Notes: a model not told the origin generated them from the letters alone. Positions 44,896-52,389 are shown, numbered from the stretch's first letter. The stretch: DNA of 64,000 nucleotides from Pseudomonas neustonica (GCF_003797945.1 NZ_RKKU01000013.1:1-64000), one strand, 5' to 3'. Program-made: numbers and translations.

Positions 44896-45351
44896 TTACT
44901 TATTCTGATAGCTGCAGCTTCCAAAGCCTTGCTTCATCTGCTTTATTGAGATTTCTATGGCGGTATCTGCAGGATCTCGATTTGGCTCCACAATACTCGC
45001 ATAGCATCGATCACCGCGCAGTTCCATTTGTGCGTCATACAGACGCCCTGTCTGGGGAATAAACGATAAAATGATATCGCATAAAGATGGACCTGAGCCG
45101 ACCACGAAGAGTTTTAGCCCGATGCGACGGCCGCTGGGAATAGGTAACGTTCGGTTCTCCCTATTATAAGGATTGGAGCCAGTGAATCGCCGCGGTTCAG
45201 TGCAGTCTTCTCCGTTATCAAAGTACTGGAATATGTGAATGGCTGGCGACAAGCGCAGAAGTGCTCGTGACTCTACTGGGGGCGCCTGGTAAACCGGTGC
45301 ACAACCGGCAAGACAAAGTACTGATCCGATCACTATTGACGCTACTTTCAT
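44896..45351 (-). CDS. Hypothetical lipoprotein (cassette-like gene)
   Basis: The 151-residue product starts at ATG 45351 (MKVASIVIGSVLCLAGC), with GGAGG 5-6 nt upstream and a clean lipobox. The mature part has four further Cys residues and a beta-rich look (ALLRLSPAIHIFQYF, RRIGLKLFVVGSG, RLYDAQMELRGDRCYASIVEP). No family is recognised. It is the leftmost of a row of minus-strand genes in AT-richer DNA. Confidence 0.65.
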   Translation of the reverse strand: MKVASIVIGSVLCLAGCAPVYQAPPVESRALLRLSPAIHIFQYFDNGEDCTEPRRFTGSNPYNRENRTLPIPSGRRIGLKLFVVGSGPSLCDIILSFIPQTGRLYDAQMELRGDRCYASIVEPNRDPADTAIEISIKQMKQGFGSCSYQNK

Positions 45352-45429
45352 CTGTACCTCCGAATGCAATGTGGAGCAATTTTAAGATTTAGCTTTTGTG
45401 TTTTGCTCTTGAGCAAAGAGGCAAAATGC

Positions 45430-45453
45430 AATACCTGACCCCAAGCTGACCCT
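45430..45453. repeat. Short repeat-like motif with CTGACCC blocks
   Basis: ATGCAATACCTGACCCCAAG followed by CTGACCC. The CCTGACCCC core is shared with the inverted repeats of this island (CAGGT/CTGACC). It sits in the gap between two lipoprotein/exported genes where an attC site would be expected. Confidence 0.3.
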
Positions 45454-45465
45454 TAAAGCTTTTAC

Positions 45466-45990
45466 TCATTCCTGAATTTGAGAAATGTAGTTAGGCGGTA
45501 AACTGATATTCCGCTCGAGTGTCGGAAAAAGTTGCCAAAGCAGTCTTTGATTATTTCTCAAGCCGGTACCATCCAGGTATGACCATGAACCTGAATCGAT
45601 TTTCCGTATCGCTATCATAAAGCCCACGCTTTGCATCTTGGTTCCCTCTATCTCCATCACCGAAATTCTTGGAACAAAGCATATTTCTTCTTCACCCGCA
45701 GTGTACAAAGCCGTCGGGCTTTTTAGCTCGGAGCTCAAGAACTTAATTCCCGTGGCCTTCAATTGTGCAAGGGCGTCAATCGTTAACTGTTTGAATGACT
45801 CCTTCCCGCCCACGAGTGGGTAGAGCGAGGAATGCGTTTTTGCAATCAGGACAGTGGCATCGCCTTCTTCAAAGGCTGCGAGCATCTCATCAATGTCGCT
45901 GCGAACATATTCAACTTCATCCGCTGTGAGGTTCTTGCCATAGGCATGGAAACACATCAATGCAAAAAATATAGCTATTATGGTTCTCAT
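45466..45990 (-). CDS. Hypothetical exported protein (cassette-like gene)
   Basis: The 174-residue product has a signal peptide (MRTIIAIFFALMCFHAYG). Its mature region resembles NTF2/SnoaL-like folds in layout: a helix with DEMLAAFEEGDATVLIAKTHSSLYPLVGGKESF, then strands ending LWQLFPTLERNISLPP. No enzymatic motif is seen. ATG 45990 has no strong ribosome site. The gene probably encodes a periplasmic protein. Part of the minus-strand cassette row, preceded upstream by an attC-like site at 46028-46103. Confidence 0.65.
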   Translation of the reverse strand: MRTIIAIFFALMCFHAYGKNLTADEVEYVRSDIDEMLAAFEEGDATVLIAKTHSSLYPLVGGKESFKQLTIDALAQLKATGIKFLSSELKSPTALYTAGEEEICFVPRISVMEIEGTKMQSVGFMIAIRKIDSGSWSYLDGTGLRNNQRLLWQLFPTLERNISLPPNYISQIQE

Positions 45991-46027
45991 ATGAATACTT
46001 TAATCCCGGGGTGGAGCCTGGATGTAG

Positions 46028-46103
46028 CTTTAACGTTTGGTAAAGGGGCGGGCTTCATCCCGTGCCAGTGAGCGGAGCGAACGGTTTTAACCAGTTGTTA
46101 TGC
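46028..46103 (-). other. Candidate attC recombination site
   Basis: Read on the minus strand, GCATAAC (46097-46103) and GTTAAAG (46028-46034) sit at the ends of a 76-bp stretch whose flanks are partly complementary (CTGGTTAAA with TTTACCA) around a GC-rich centre. The first core lies directly after the stop of the gene at 46107-46478 and the second just before the start of the next gene, as in integron cassettes. The pairing is imperfect. Confidence 0.45.
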
Positions 46104-46106
46104 GAA

Positions 46107-46478
46107 TTAATGGTATGTGTGCGGCTCTAAAAGTAAATGCCCCCAAGTGATCAATTCACCGCATTCAAGCCAGATAGCACAACCGTAACCAGTGGTTTTT
46201 GTTCTTATGCTTTCTTGATAAATTAACTCTTGGCCTCTCATCCATTTTGTTTCGGATTCTCTACCGTACGGAATAACAAGTGGTATAGGAACTATCAGCG
46301 AGATGTATATTCCCGCCCACTTTAGTCCGCTGCCATAGCTAGTGATCTTTTCAGTGTCATTTATTTTTTCTGGATCTCCTGATGTGGATGTTTTGCTGTG
46401 CACGAAGTCTAAGCCTACGCATCCATATAGATGAGTAATGAGGATTATTATGAGCGCTATTTTATTGAAATTTTTCAT
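46107..46478 (-). CDS. Hypothetical lipoprotein (cassette-like gene)
   Basis: The 123-residue product is placed at ATG 46478 (MKNFNKIALIIILITHLYGC), whose lipobox puts the lipidated Cys at residue 20; ATG 46496 is an alternative. The chain has one more hydrophobic segment (WAGIYISLIVPIPLVIPYG) and a C-terminal pair of Cys. No family is recognised. Base composition is clearly AT-richer than the flanking core genes, indicating foreign origin. Confidence 0.6.
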   Translation of the reverse strand: MKNFNKIALIIILITHLYGCVGLDFVHSKTSTSGDPEKINDTEKITSYGSGLKWAGIYISLIVPIPLVIPYGRESETKWMRGQELIYQESIRTKTTGYGCAIWLECGELITWGHLLLEPHTYH

Positions 46479-46595
46479 GGTTAAATAAATGTTCATAACG
46501 TCGCCAGCAACGGCAGACTTTTGTTGATTTTTTTTGCGCAATAATGGCGCGACTATGCGCAAAACGAGCGACGAAAAGACTATTTAGAACGAGCA

Positions 46596-46640
46596 ATTAG
46601 GGCCAGGTGAATGTTAATGAAAAGCGTTTATCTGACCACC
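46596..46640. repeat. Dispersed short repeat, copy 3
   Basis: TTAGGGCCAGGTGAATGTTAAT...TTATCTGACCACC, with imperfectly complementary ends. Same layout as copies 1 and 4. Confidence 0.6.
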
Positions 46641-46801
46641 CCTGTCGCTCTGTTTTATAGTGATTTTAACTTTTGCCCACAGTCTATAAAAAATTGCACG
46701 AAAACCCCACTGTAAAACCGTTTATATCATGAACAATTAGATAGTGCTGTCCATCTTTTTCTTGAACATTGGCCCGGACGTTAAGTCTGGCAACTGTTCT
46801 T

Positions 46802-46993
46802 TTAATTGCTTGCTTTCAAATTCCAGTATGAGGTCAGCTGAGGCGATGCCGCATTTTGCGAGTATAAGTTGATCACCTTTTTTGTTAGCATGCCCGAATA
46901 CAAATCATAAAATCCTGCCTGTGCTTGCAAGATTACCCCTGTCATCGCAACTGCTAATGCACTCAAAAAAACTGGTTTTTTTCTATTTTTCAA
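46802..46993 (-). CDS. Small hypothetical exported protein, TTG start
   Basis: The 63-residue product starts at TTG 46993 with a perfect AAGGAGG six nt upstream, which decides the start. A signal peptide (KPVFLSALAVAMTGVILQAQA) is followed by a short mature part of about 38 residues (FYDLYSGMLTKKVINLYSQ). No family is known. The gap to the next gene on either side is long and AT-rich (46563-46801 holds a dispersed repeat and no other gene). Confidence 0.55.
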   Translation of the reverse strand: MKNRKKPVFLSALAVAMTGVILQAQAGFYDLYSGMLTKKVINLYSQNAASPQLTSYWNLKASN

Positions 46994-47037
46994 AAAAGCC
47001 TCCTTACGCGAAAGTTGGGCCAGTTATACCGAAGTGT

Positions 47038-47052
47038 AATGCCTTGTTAAGC
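47038..47052 (-). other. Possible attC core fragment
   Basis: AATGCCTTGTTAAGC on the plus strand (GCTTAACAAGGCATT on the minus strand) has the RYYYAAC core and adjoining bases of many attC sites. The expected partner core and inner hairpin are not clear, so it may be a truncated site. Confidence 0.3.
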
Positions 47053-47078
47053 GTGAGGCCCGCGATATATAGGGTTCT

Positions 47079-47125
47079 GCATAGCACCGTAAGCATAAAC
47101 TCAATACAAATTAAAAGTGCTATGC
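47079..47125 (-). terminator. Stem-loop downstream of the DUF2809 gene
   Basis: GCATAGCAC and GTGCTATGC are perfect 9-bp arms with a long (29-nt) AT-rich loop, 35 nt past the stop codon of the DUF2809 gene. It could be a terminator or part of a cassette site. Confidence 0.35.
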
Positions 47126-47158
47126 GTACCAAGCCCGATTTAAGGCTTGCCAGGTGCA

Positions 47159-47551
47159 TTATCTTGAAGCTTTTTTGTTTTCTAGCTTAGTGCGACAGCG
47201 CTCAATAAATAGAATGCATCCCCAGCCGACTGTGTAGGCGAGTAAATCTAGCCAGTCAAATGTGGCTCCAAATATGATTCGGACAGGATCTATATGTTGC
47301 AAGCCAAGAATGGAAACTATATTGAAATATTGTGCAATTTCAATTACATAAGCAAGCGCCAGTACAAGATGAGCCAGCATGTAACTGTTCATCTTAATGA
47401 ATGACTTTAGGGATAGATATAACCATCCGACAACTATTACGTCGCCAAGAAAAGGGCGAACGAATGTGTCATTCACGAATAGTGCTATGTAAGCTAATAC
47501 TAAGAATAAAGCGAAGCTGCAGAAAAAATACTTTTTATTAAAGTGAAGCAC
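47159..47551 (-). CDS. DUF2809 family membrane protein (cassette-like gene)
   Basis: The 130-residue protein has four predicted membrane helices and the DUF2809 pattern: FVRPFLGDVIVVGWLY, YVIEIAQYFNIVSILGLQ and GATFDWLDLLAYTVGW. The family occurs widely as a single small membrane protein related in layout to VanZ, with no established function. AT-rich composition and its place in the minus-strand row suggest it travels as a cassette. Confidence 0.75.
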   Translation of the reverse strand: MLHFNKKYFFCSFALFLVLAYIALFVNDTFVRPFLGDVIVVGWLYLSLKSFIKMNSYMLAHLVLALAYVIEIAQYFNIVSILGLQHIDPVRIIFGATFDWLDLLAYTVGWGCILFIERCRTKLENKKASR

Positions 47552-47605
47552 TTTATAGCTCTCTATAATTTAAGGGGAGCTTCAATAGAACAGCAGTTTC
47601 ATAGT

Positions 47606-47651
47606 AATTAGGGTCAGGTGAAAGTTAATATAAAAACCTTCATCTGACTCC
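47606..47651. repeat. Dispersed short repeat, copy 4
   Basis: TTAGGGTCAGGTGAAAGTTAA...TTCATCTGACTCC. The ends are inverted repeats with two mismatches, so the element can form a hairpin. It abuts the attC-like site at 47651-47697 and may have truncated it. Confidence 0.62.
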
Positions 47652-47697
47652 AGTTACTTCGGCATTCAGCGGCTCGTCCGCTGCAATGCTTTGTTAT
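47651..47697 (-). other. attC-like site behind the DUF262 gene
   Basis: GCATT-CAGCGG (47662-47672) pairs with CCGCTG-C-AATGC (47678-47689) with one extrahelical C, the structure expected of an attC inner stem. TTATAAC (minus strand) overlaps the stop codon of the DUF262 gene as an R-type core. The opposite core is poor, perhaps because repeat copy 4 lies against it. Confidence 0.55.
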
Positions 47698-48755
47698 AAG
47701 TCGACATAATCTTTGATGATCTCGAATCTTCTTTGGCGATTAGCCTTCTTCTGAACACCTTCCTGGCTCAATACTCTATATTCAGTTAAAAGTTCATCTT
47801 TTAGTTTGTCACCGAACTTTCCATCGTTTTCATAGTTTTCGTACCATACATTGAGCTTCTTCGCCGCATCATCCAGCACAGTGCTAGCGACTTTTTTCTG
47901 TAAAAGGTAGTACCCATAAACGAATAAAGTATAGAAATGTGTTTTCTTGCGAACTATCTGAGAAACATACTCCTCGTTGCCAATCAGCTGATCGACTACG
48001 TTAAGTGTTTTTAATAGAACATCGCGATCACTATCAGCCTCTGGATAGGATTCGTTATATTGATCATAGATGCGATTTAAAGCTGCTTGAGTTGTCTCTT
48101 CTTCAATCCCTGAACGGATAAACAATAGAAGGGTGCTAACAAACTGAACATCTAACATTCGTCGAACATCAGACTTATTAAATATTTTCCTTGACTCCCA
48201 AAACCTATTTTCAGAAATTTCGGCAGACAGCTCTATAAACTTCCCGTGAAATTCTGCATTTCGGAGCTCCTGCGGATTGAGAGTTGTATTGGTTCGGTTT
48301 AATCTGAGGAACAGATCTACTATGCTCGAATACTGAACAGTGTCCTTAATAAATCGTATCGAGAATGGATATTTCCAAATTATGCTTTTTTGTTCCGGCG
48401 ACAACCCAGAGAATGACAGTCCTACATAATCGGATTTTTTATCATCAAGGCCCGAACGAAGTAACTTGAACTCGTCATTGATATAGCTTTGCACGGTAGT
48501 CAATCTTTGTTGGCCGTCAACGACTGAATAAACCGTATCTCCAGTATCGGGGTCAGTTGCATTCTGCCAAAGGTATATTTCCGGTATGGGATACCCAAGC
48601 AGTATAGTTTCAATCAAAGAGATACGGTCTTTTTGAACCCAGACGTAGCGTCGCTGAAAACTGTTGTCGACTATAATAGTTTGATTTCGAAGACCATCAA
48701 CAAGCCATTTAACTGGTCTAGATTCAACGTCGATATAGTTTATAGGGTTAGTCAT
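47694..48755 (-). CDS. DUF262 (ParB-like, DGQQR) protein
   Basis: The 353-residue product starts at ATG 48755, overlapping the upstream gene's stop (ATGACTAA). The N-terminal DUF262 domain has FQRRYVW (33-39), the Ile/Pro-rich LLGYPIPEIYLW and the signature VDGQQRLTTV (D80-R84), followed by LFLRLNRTNTTLNPQELRNA. DUF262 is the NTP-binding/hydrolysing ParB-related half of anti-phage enzymes such as GmrSD. Here the DUF1524 HNH nuclease half is missing; the C-terminal half is helical and unrecognised. Partnered with a nucleotidyltransferase-like gene in the same cassette. A defence role is inferred. Confidence 0.85.
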   Translation of the reverse strand: MTNPINYIDVESRPVKWLVDGLRNQTIIVDNSFQRRYVWVQKDRISLIETILLGYPIPEIYLWQNATDPDTGDTVYSVVDGQQRLTTVQSYINDEFKLLRSGLDDKKSDYVGLSFSGLSPEQKSIIWKYPFSIRFIKDTVQYSSIVDLFLRLNRTNTTLNPQELRNAEFHGKFIELSAEISENRFWESRKIFNKSDVRRMLDVQFVSTLLLFIRSGIEEETTQAALNRIYDQYNESYPEADSDRDVLLKTLNVVDQLIGNEEYVSQIVRKKTHFYTLFVYGYYLLQKKVASTVLDDAAKKLNVWYENYENDGKFGDKLKDELLTEYRVLSQEGVQKKANRQRRFEIIKDYVDL

Positions 48756-49345
48756 TTTTTCCATCCTCAATCATTCTTTGCAGTTTTTTAATTCCTTGGC
48801 AGTGATAGTTCTGAACAGCCTCCCATGATTCGTAAATTCTGTAATTTATATCGTGGGTGATCGAGAACAAAACCTGAAGATCTTTCTTGCAAGGCTCAAC
48901 TAATCCATTCCACTCGCGAAAAAAAAACACTGCGATGATCTGGTTTCTTTAGCGAAACAAATCTTCTGAATATGTTGCTCGTAACACTTTTGTAGCCCGG
49001 CAAATATCCTTTCTCTGACAGGTCAAGAAATGCTGTCCAACTGCTACGGAAGATCTCTGAAGACACGATTGCTATGTCCAGGTCCGATTTATCGGAAAAC
49101 GGTGAAAAACACTTTTCTTCTGTGGGAGTGATACTAAATCCGAGTTTAGCGCTTCCGACAATTGCGATGTTATTCGGGTGAATATTCAGGCGATCAGACA
49201 TTAAGTTCTTCATACGATCGTACTGTGACGCGTGATCTGTTCTTTTAAGATATTCCCGAAAATACCATATATCATGCCCGAGCAAATAGGACCGATATAG
49301 GCTTTGAGGCGTTGCATTAACTAGCTCTTTTCTGAACTTTTCCAT
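48748..49345 (-). pseudogene. Nucleotidyltransferase-fold protein, frameshifted at a T9 run
   Basis: The frame from ATG 49345 shows a polymerase-beta-type nucleotidyltransferase pattern: GS at 64-65 (AIVGSAKLG) and SDLDIAIVS with D88 and D90. It stops at 48896 after a run of nine T (48919-48927 on the plus strand, as A9). With eight T the protein continues as SVFFREWNGLVEPCKKDLQV to 48748, giving 198 residues and ending in an 8-bp overlap with the DUF262 gene. The downstream frame is well preserved. The shift is therefore recent, phase-variable or a sequencing error. The gene starts 24 bp after an attC core, as cassette genes do. Confidence 0.75.
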
Positions 49346-49368
49346 CTATGCCTCATACTCTCCGAGGG

Positions 49369-49446
49369 TTATAACGACTGAACCCACGGGCCATTTTGTA
49401 GCCGCGGAGCGTCGGCGAAATGGTCCCGTGCGGTGACTTGTTAGAC
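49369..49446 (-). other. attC recombination site (integron cassette)
   Basis: The minus strand reads GTCTAAC ... GTTATAA over 78 bp. The inner arms CACGGG-CCATTT (49385-49396) and AAATGG-T-CCCGTG (49418-49430) pair over 12 bp with one extrahelical base, the key attC structure. A variable GC-rich loop lies between them. The GTCTAAC core overlaps the TAA stop of the upstream gene, and the other core is 24 bp before the next start. All features match a genuine attC. Confidence 0.88.
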
Positions 49447-50109
49447 ACGGCCTCGTACCACCTGACTGTTAAGTAAAGCACCACAATTTACGATCTTGTT
49501 CTTGACCTCAAGCACGCCTTCCAAGAACTCCCGCACTTTGTATGGCGGGTACTTTGTGCCGTTGTACTCGAACGCCCCTACTCTTATTCCAGTGTAGCGA
49601 TCATCAAACCCGACTTGAAAGGAATGGCTGGCGAGCATTCGATGTTTCGCGACGTTTACGAATGCTGACACGTATCCAAACCAATACGAGTCAAGAAGCC
49701 CCTCCAGTTCATGCTTGAGGGGCGAGGACGGTAGTCTGTCGACGACGCGTTGAATACTGCACCGACTTTCGGGAATTGCGCCGCTAAGCACGAGGCTGTT
49801 CACTAGAAATGCAAAGACGTCAAACATTGACCGAGCTGAATGTGCGGCACCCAGAATATGTGCTTCACTGGCGACTTTTGCGTAGTGATACTCCTCTTGA
49901 CGGTCTGACGCTCCAAAAGCAACTGCCATTGCCTCTATTTGGTCTGCCGCGTTCGGGTCGATTACTTCATCCAGAGCGTCCCGTGCACCGTAGAGGTGAA
50001 ACAGAAATATTTCGATGTACCGATCTATGGAATGCACGATGCCGAGAATAGCTTCACTGTCCGACCTGTCAGCGTGGATGGTTTCCCGCAGCTCTTTAAG
50101 GTTCCACAT
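49441..50109 (-). CDS. Hypothetical helical protein (integron cassette gene)
   Basis: The 222-residue product is predicted mostly helical. Segments such as GIVHSIDRYIEIFLFHLYGARDALDEVID and LLDSYWFGYVSAFVNVAKHRMLASHSF give a HEPN-like or Cthe_2314-like impression, though no RxxxxH catalytic motif is seen. No signal peptide or membrane helix. Its stop codon lies inside an attC core, and another core (GTCTAAC at 50125-50131) precedes its start by 16 bp, so it is bounded like a complete cassette. Function unknown. Confidence 0.72.
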   Translation of the reverse strand: MWNLKELRETIHADRSDSEAILGIVHSIDRYIEIFLFHLYGARDALDEVIDPNAADQIEAMAVAFGASDRQEEYHYAKVASEAHILGAAHSARSMFDVFAFLVNSLVLSGAIPESRCSIQRVVDRLPSSPLKHELEGLLDSYWFGYVSAFVNVAKHRMLASHSFQVGFDDRYTGIRVGAFEYNGTKYPPYKVREFLEGVLEVKNKIVNCGALLNSQVVRGRV

Positions 50110-50555
50110 AAGGCATCCGCCGGTGTCTAACAGTGATTAGATCGAACACGTCGACATGACACGCCAAGAGCGCGGTGAATTTGAAGTAAAAAACGAATAA
50201 CGATCAGTACTTTCCATGTTCTACCTCAGCTCATCTGTGCACGTTATATCGCATGCGGCTAAACACCATTAGTTGCGTGTTATACCGAATGCGTGCGGCA
50301 TTCAAGCTGTAAGCGAGCGTCCTTGCTGCGTCCGGGAGGAGGGGCATTTGCTGGCTTGCAGTTACTGGCATAGTGCTACAATTTTTTGATGATGCCAACC
50401 CGCTGACAGTGCAGATTGCCTGGTTGACGCTGCTGCTGTGGCGGGTCGGCAGTGCGGGCGTTTGCGTGTGTACTGGTCGGGTTGCTATCAGCGCCGCAAG
50501 TGTGGCCCTGCGCTGTGATAAAGTAGCGGCCGAACTCAGACCTCCGGTACTTTAA
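50110..50555. other. Right border of the cassette island, no gene seen
   Basis: About 446 bp between the last cassette gene and core-like sequence. It contains the candidate attC at 50125-50249. No integron integrase gene, attI site or promoter pair was recognised. A short ORF at 50373-50555 has no credible start. Confidence 0.5.
50125..50249 (-). other. Candidate long attC site
   Basis: GTCTAAC (50125-50131; GTTAGAC on the minus strand) and GTTATAT (50243-50249) could be the two cores of a ~125-bp attC. Bases inside the cores are partly complementary (TAACAGTGATTAGAT against ATCTGTGCACGTTA), but the inner stem is not clear. Position just before a cassette gene supports it. Confidence 0.42.
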
Positions 50556-50927
50556 ATGCTTACTTACTTCCTTGTTGCCTGTGACCGCCTTGATGAAAAG
50601 CAGGAAAAGAAACTGCGGCAGAATCTGCCTGAGCTGCAGGCGGTCTTGCAGGCTTACGTTGAGGCCAACGAGGCGGCCAATGTGACGCTGATCAACGACT
50701 GCGAGAGTGATGACTGCGAAGATTGGCAGCTGGGTATCAGCCAACCGGTCAAGAAGCATCTTCACCTCAACTTTCCGGTGAATCTGTTCAACAGTCTGGC
50801 TACGCGCTTTAACATCGATTGTGAGGTCGGTTACATCGCAGATGATGTACGCGAGCCGGTCAGTTACTTTGGCAAGGACGAGGGGCCCGGTGAGGCGTTT
50901 CTGATTGCGGAGTATCTGGGGCTGTAG
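50556..50927 (+). CDS. Conserved hypothetical cytoplasmic protein
   Basis: The 123-residue acidic protein (MLTYFLVACDRLDEKQEKKLRQNLPELQAVLQAYVEANEAANV) has an alpha/beta look with INDCESDDCEDWQLGI and LNFPVNLFNSLATRFNIDCEVG. No signal peptide or membrane helix. I do not recognise the family. GC and codon use return to the core pattern, so it marks the right side of the island. The start ATG 50556 lacks a clear Shine-Dalgarno. Confidence 0.65.
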   Translation: MLTYFLVACDRLDEKQEKKLRQNLPELQAVLQAYVEANEAANVTLINDCESDDCEDWQLGISQPVKKHLHLNFPVNLFNSLATRFNIDCEVGYIADDVREPVSYFGKDEGPGEAFLIAEYLGL

Positions 50928-51156
50928 TGCAGCTGTGTGCGTCGTTTTGCTGAGCACTTACCGGCCTGCGTTGCGGCGTTTGTCCTTGTTTGTCACGCTT
51001 CTTCAGCGCGTAACCTGCTGGTTATATAAAGCCGTTCCGGCGCCAGATTTATCCTTTGCGCGGTAGTGGCTTTACTCAGTGAGCCTTTGGCGAGTCAGGT
51101 AGCACCTGTGCTGCGGCTCTTACCATGGATATTTTGCTACAGGACATAGGGAACGC

Positions 51157-52389
51157 ATGTCTCTCTTCGACGTTATCGCCATCCTGCTGAGCCTCTCGGC
51201 GCTGTTCAGCTATATAAACGCGCGCTTTATCGGCCTGCCCAGCAGTATCGCCATCATGGCGTTTTCACTGGTGTTTTCGATCATATTGCTGGGGCTTAAC
51301 CACCTGGGTATGAGCAGTGTGGCCGACTGGGCAGAGCATCTGGTTGGCGAGGCCGATCTGGGGCCGACGCTGCTTAATGGTTTGCTCAGCTTTCTGCTGT
51401 TTGCCGGGGCCTTTCATGTGAACCTGGATGAGCTGGCGGACCAGAAGTGGCTCGTGGCGTTGTTGGCCACCTTGGGCGTTGTGCTCACGACCTTCCTGGT
51501 CGGTGGTGCCATGTGGTACGTGCTGGGCTGGCTGGGTATTCCGTTGCCCTTTATCTACTGCCTGCTGTTTGGTGCCGTGGTGGCGCCCACTGATCCGGTA
51601 GCGGTGATGGCGATTCTCAAATCGCTGGACGCTCCCTCCAGCCTTACCACCAAGATTGCTGGCGAGTCTTTGTTTAATGACGGCGTTGCGGTGGTGATGT
51701 TTATTGCGATTCTGGGCATTGCCCAGGGCCAGCGCGAGGCGTCTTTCGATAGTATCGCTATGCTCTTTGTGCATGAGGCGGTCGGCGGGGTGGTGCTGGG
51801 GTTATTGCTGGGGCTGCTGGGCTATCACTTGCTGAAGCACCTGGATAACTATCAGGTAGAGGTATTGGTTACCGTGGCGCTGGTGGCTGGCGGCTATGCG
51901 CTGGCGAGCAAGTTACACACCTCTGGTCCGCTGGCGGTGGTGGTCGCGGGTTTGATGTTGGGCAATCATGGGCGCGAGTTCGCCATGTCCAAGAAGACTG
52001 AGCAGCAGCTTGATGCCTTTTGGGAAATGGTCGATGAAGTACTGAACGCCGTGCTGTTTTTGCTGGTGGGGCTGGAGCTGCTCATTATTACCTTTGAGTG
52101 GCATGCTCTGGTTGCCGGGCTGGCGGCTGTTCCGCTAGCGCTGTTGGCGCGATACGTGGCCGTCGGCATACCCGTGTTGGCGCTGAAACCCTTTAAACAG
52201 TACAAACCCAACCCGATAAAAGCGCTGACCTGGGGCGGCCTGAAGGGCGGCATCTCGGTTGCCTTGGCGCTGTCACTGCCGCTGGGCGAAGAGCGCAGCA
52301 TTATTTTGCCGATGGCTTATGTGGTGGTGGTGTTTTCCATTCTGGTACAAGGTTTGACGGTGAAGAAGGTGCTGGGAGGGGGGCGCTGA
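51157..52389 (+). CDS. Na+/H+ antiporter, CPA1 (NhaP-type) family
   Basis: The 410-residue protein has about 12 predicted membrane helices and the CPA1 ion-binding motifs: GAVVAPTDPVAVMAIL and GESLFNDGVAVVMF with the essential ND pair, and WGGLKGGISVALALSLP near the C-terminus. It exchanges Na+ (or K+) for H+ across the inner membrane, aiding salt and pH tolerance. It lacks the long cytoplasmic tail of eukaryotic relatives. AGGGA precedes ATG 51157. Monocistronic. Confidence 0.92.
   Translation: MSLFDVIAILLSLSALFSYINARFIGLPSSIAIMAFSLVFSIILLGLNHLGMSSVADWAEHLVGEADLGPTLLNGLLSFLLFAGAFHVNLDELADQKWLVALLATLGVVLTTFLVGGAMWYVLGWLGIPLPFIYCLLFGAVVAPTDPVAVMAILKSLDAPSSLTTKIAGESLFNDGVAVVMFIAILGIAQGQREASFDSIAMLFVHEAVGGVVLGLLLGLLGYHLLKHLDNYQVEVLVTVALVAGGYALASKLHTSGPLAVVVAGLMLGNHGREFAMSKKTEQQLDAFWEMVDEVLNAVLFLLVGLELLIITFEWHALVAGLAAVPLALLARYVAVGIPVLALKPFKQYKPNPIKALTWGGLKGGISVALALSLPLGEERSIILPMAYVVVVFSILVQGLTVKKVLGGGR

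Noticed and set aside
50373-50555. Short plus-strand frame at the right border of the island
   Set aside because: No ribosome site, no similarity, and it runs straight into the start of the next gene; likely chance.
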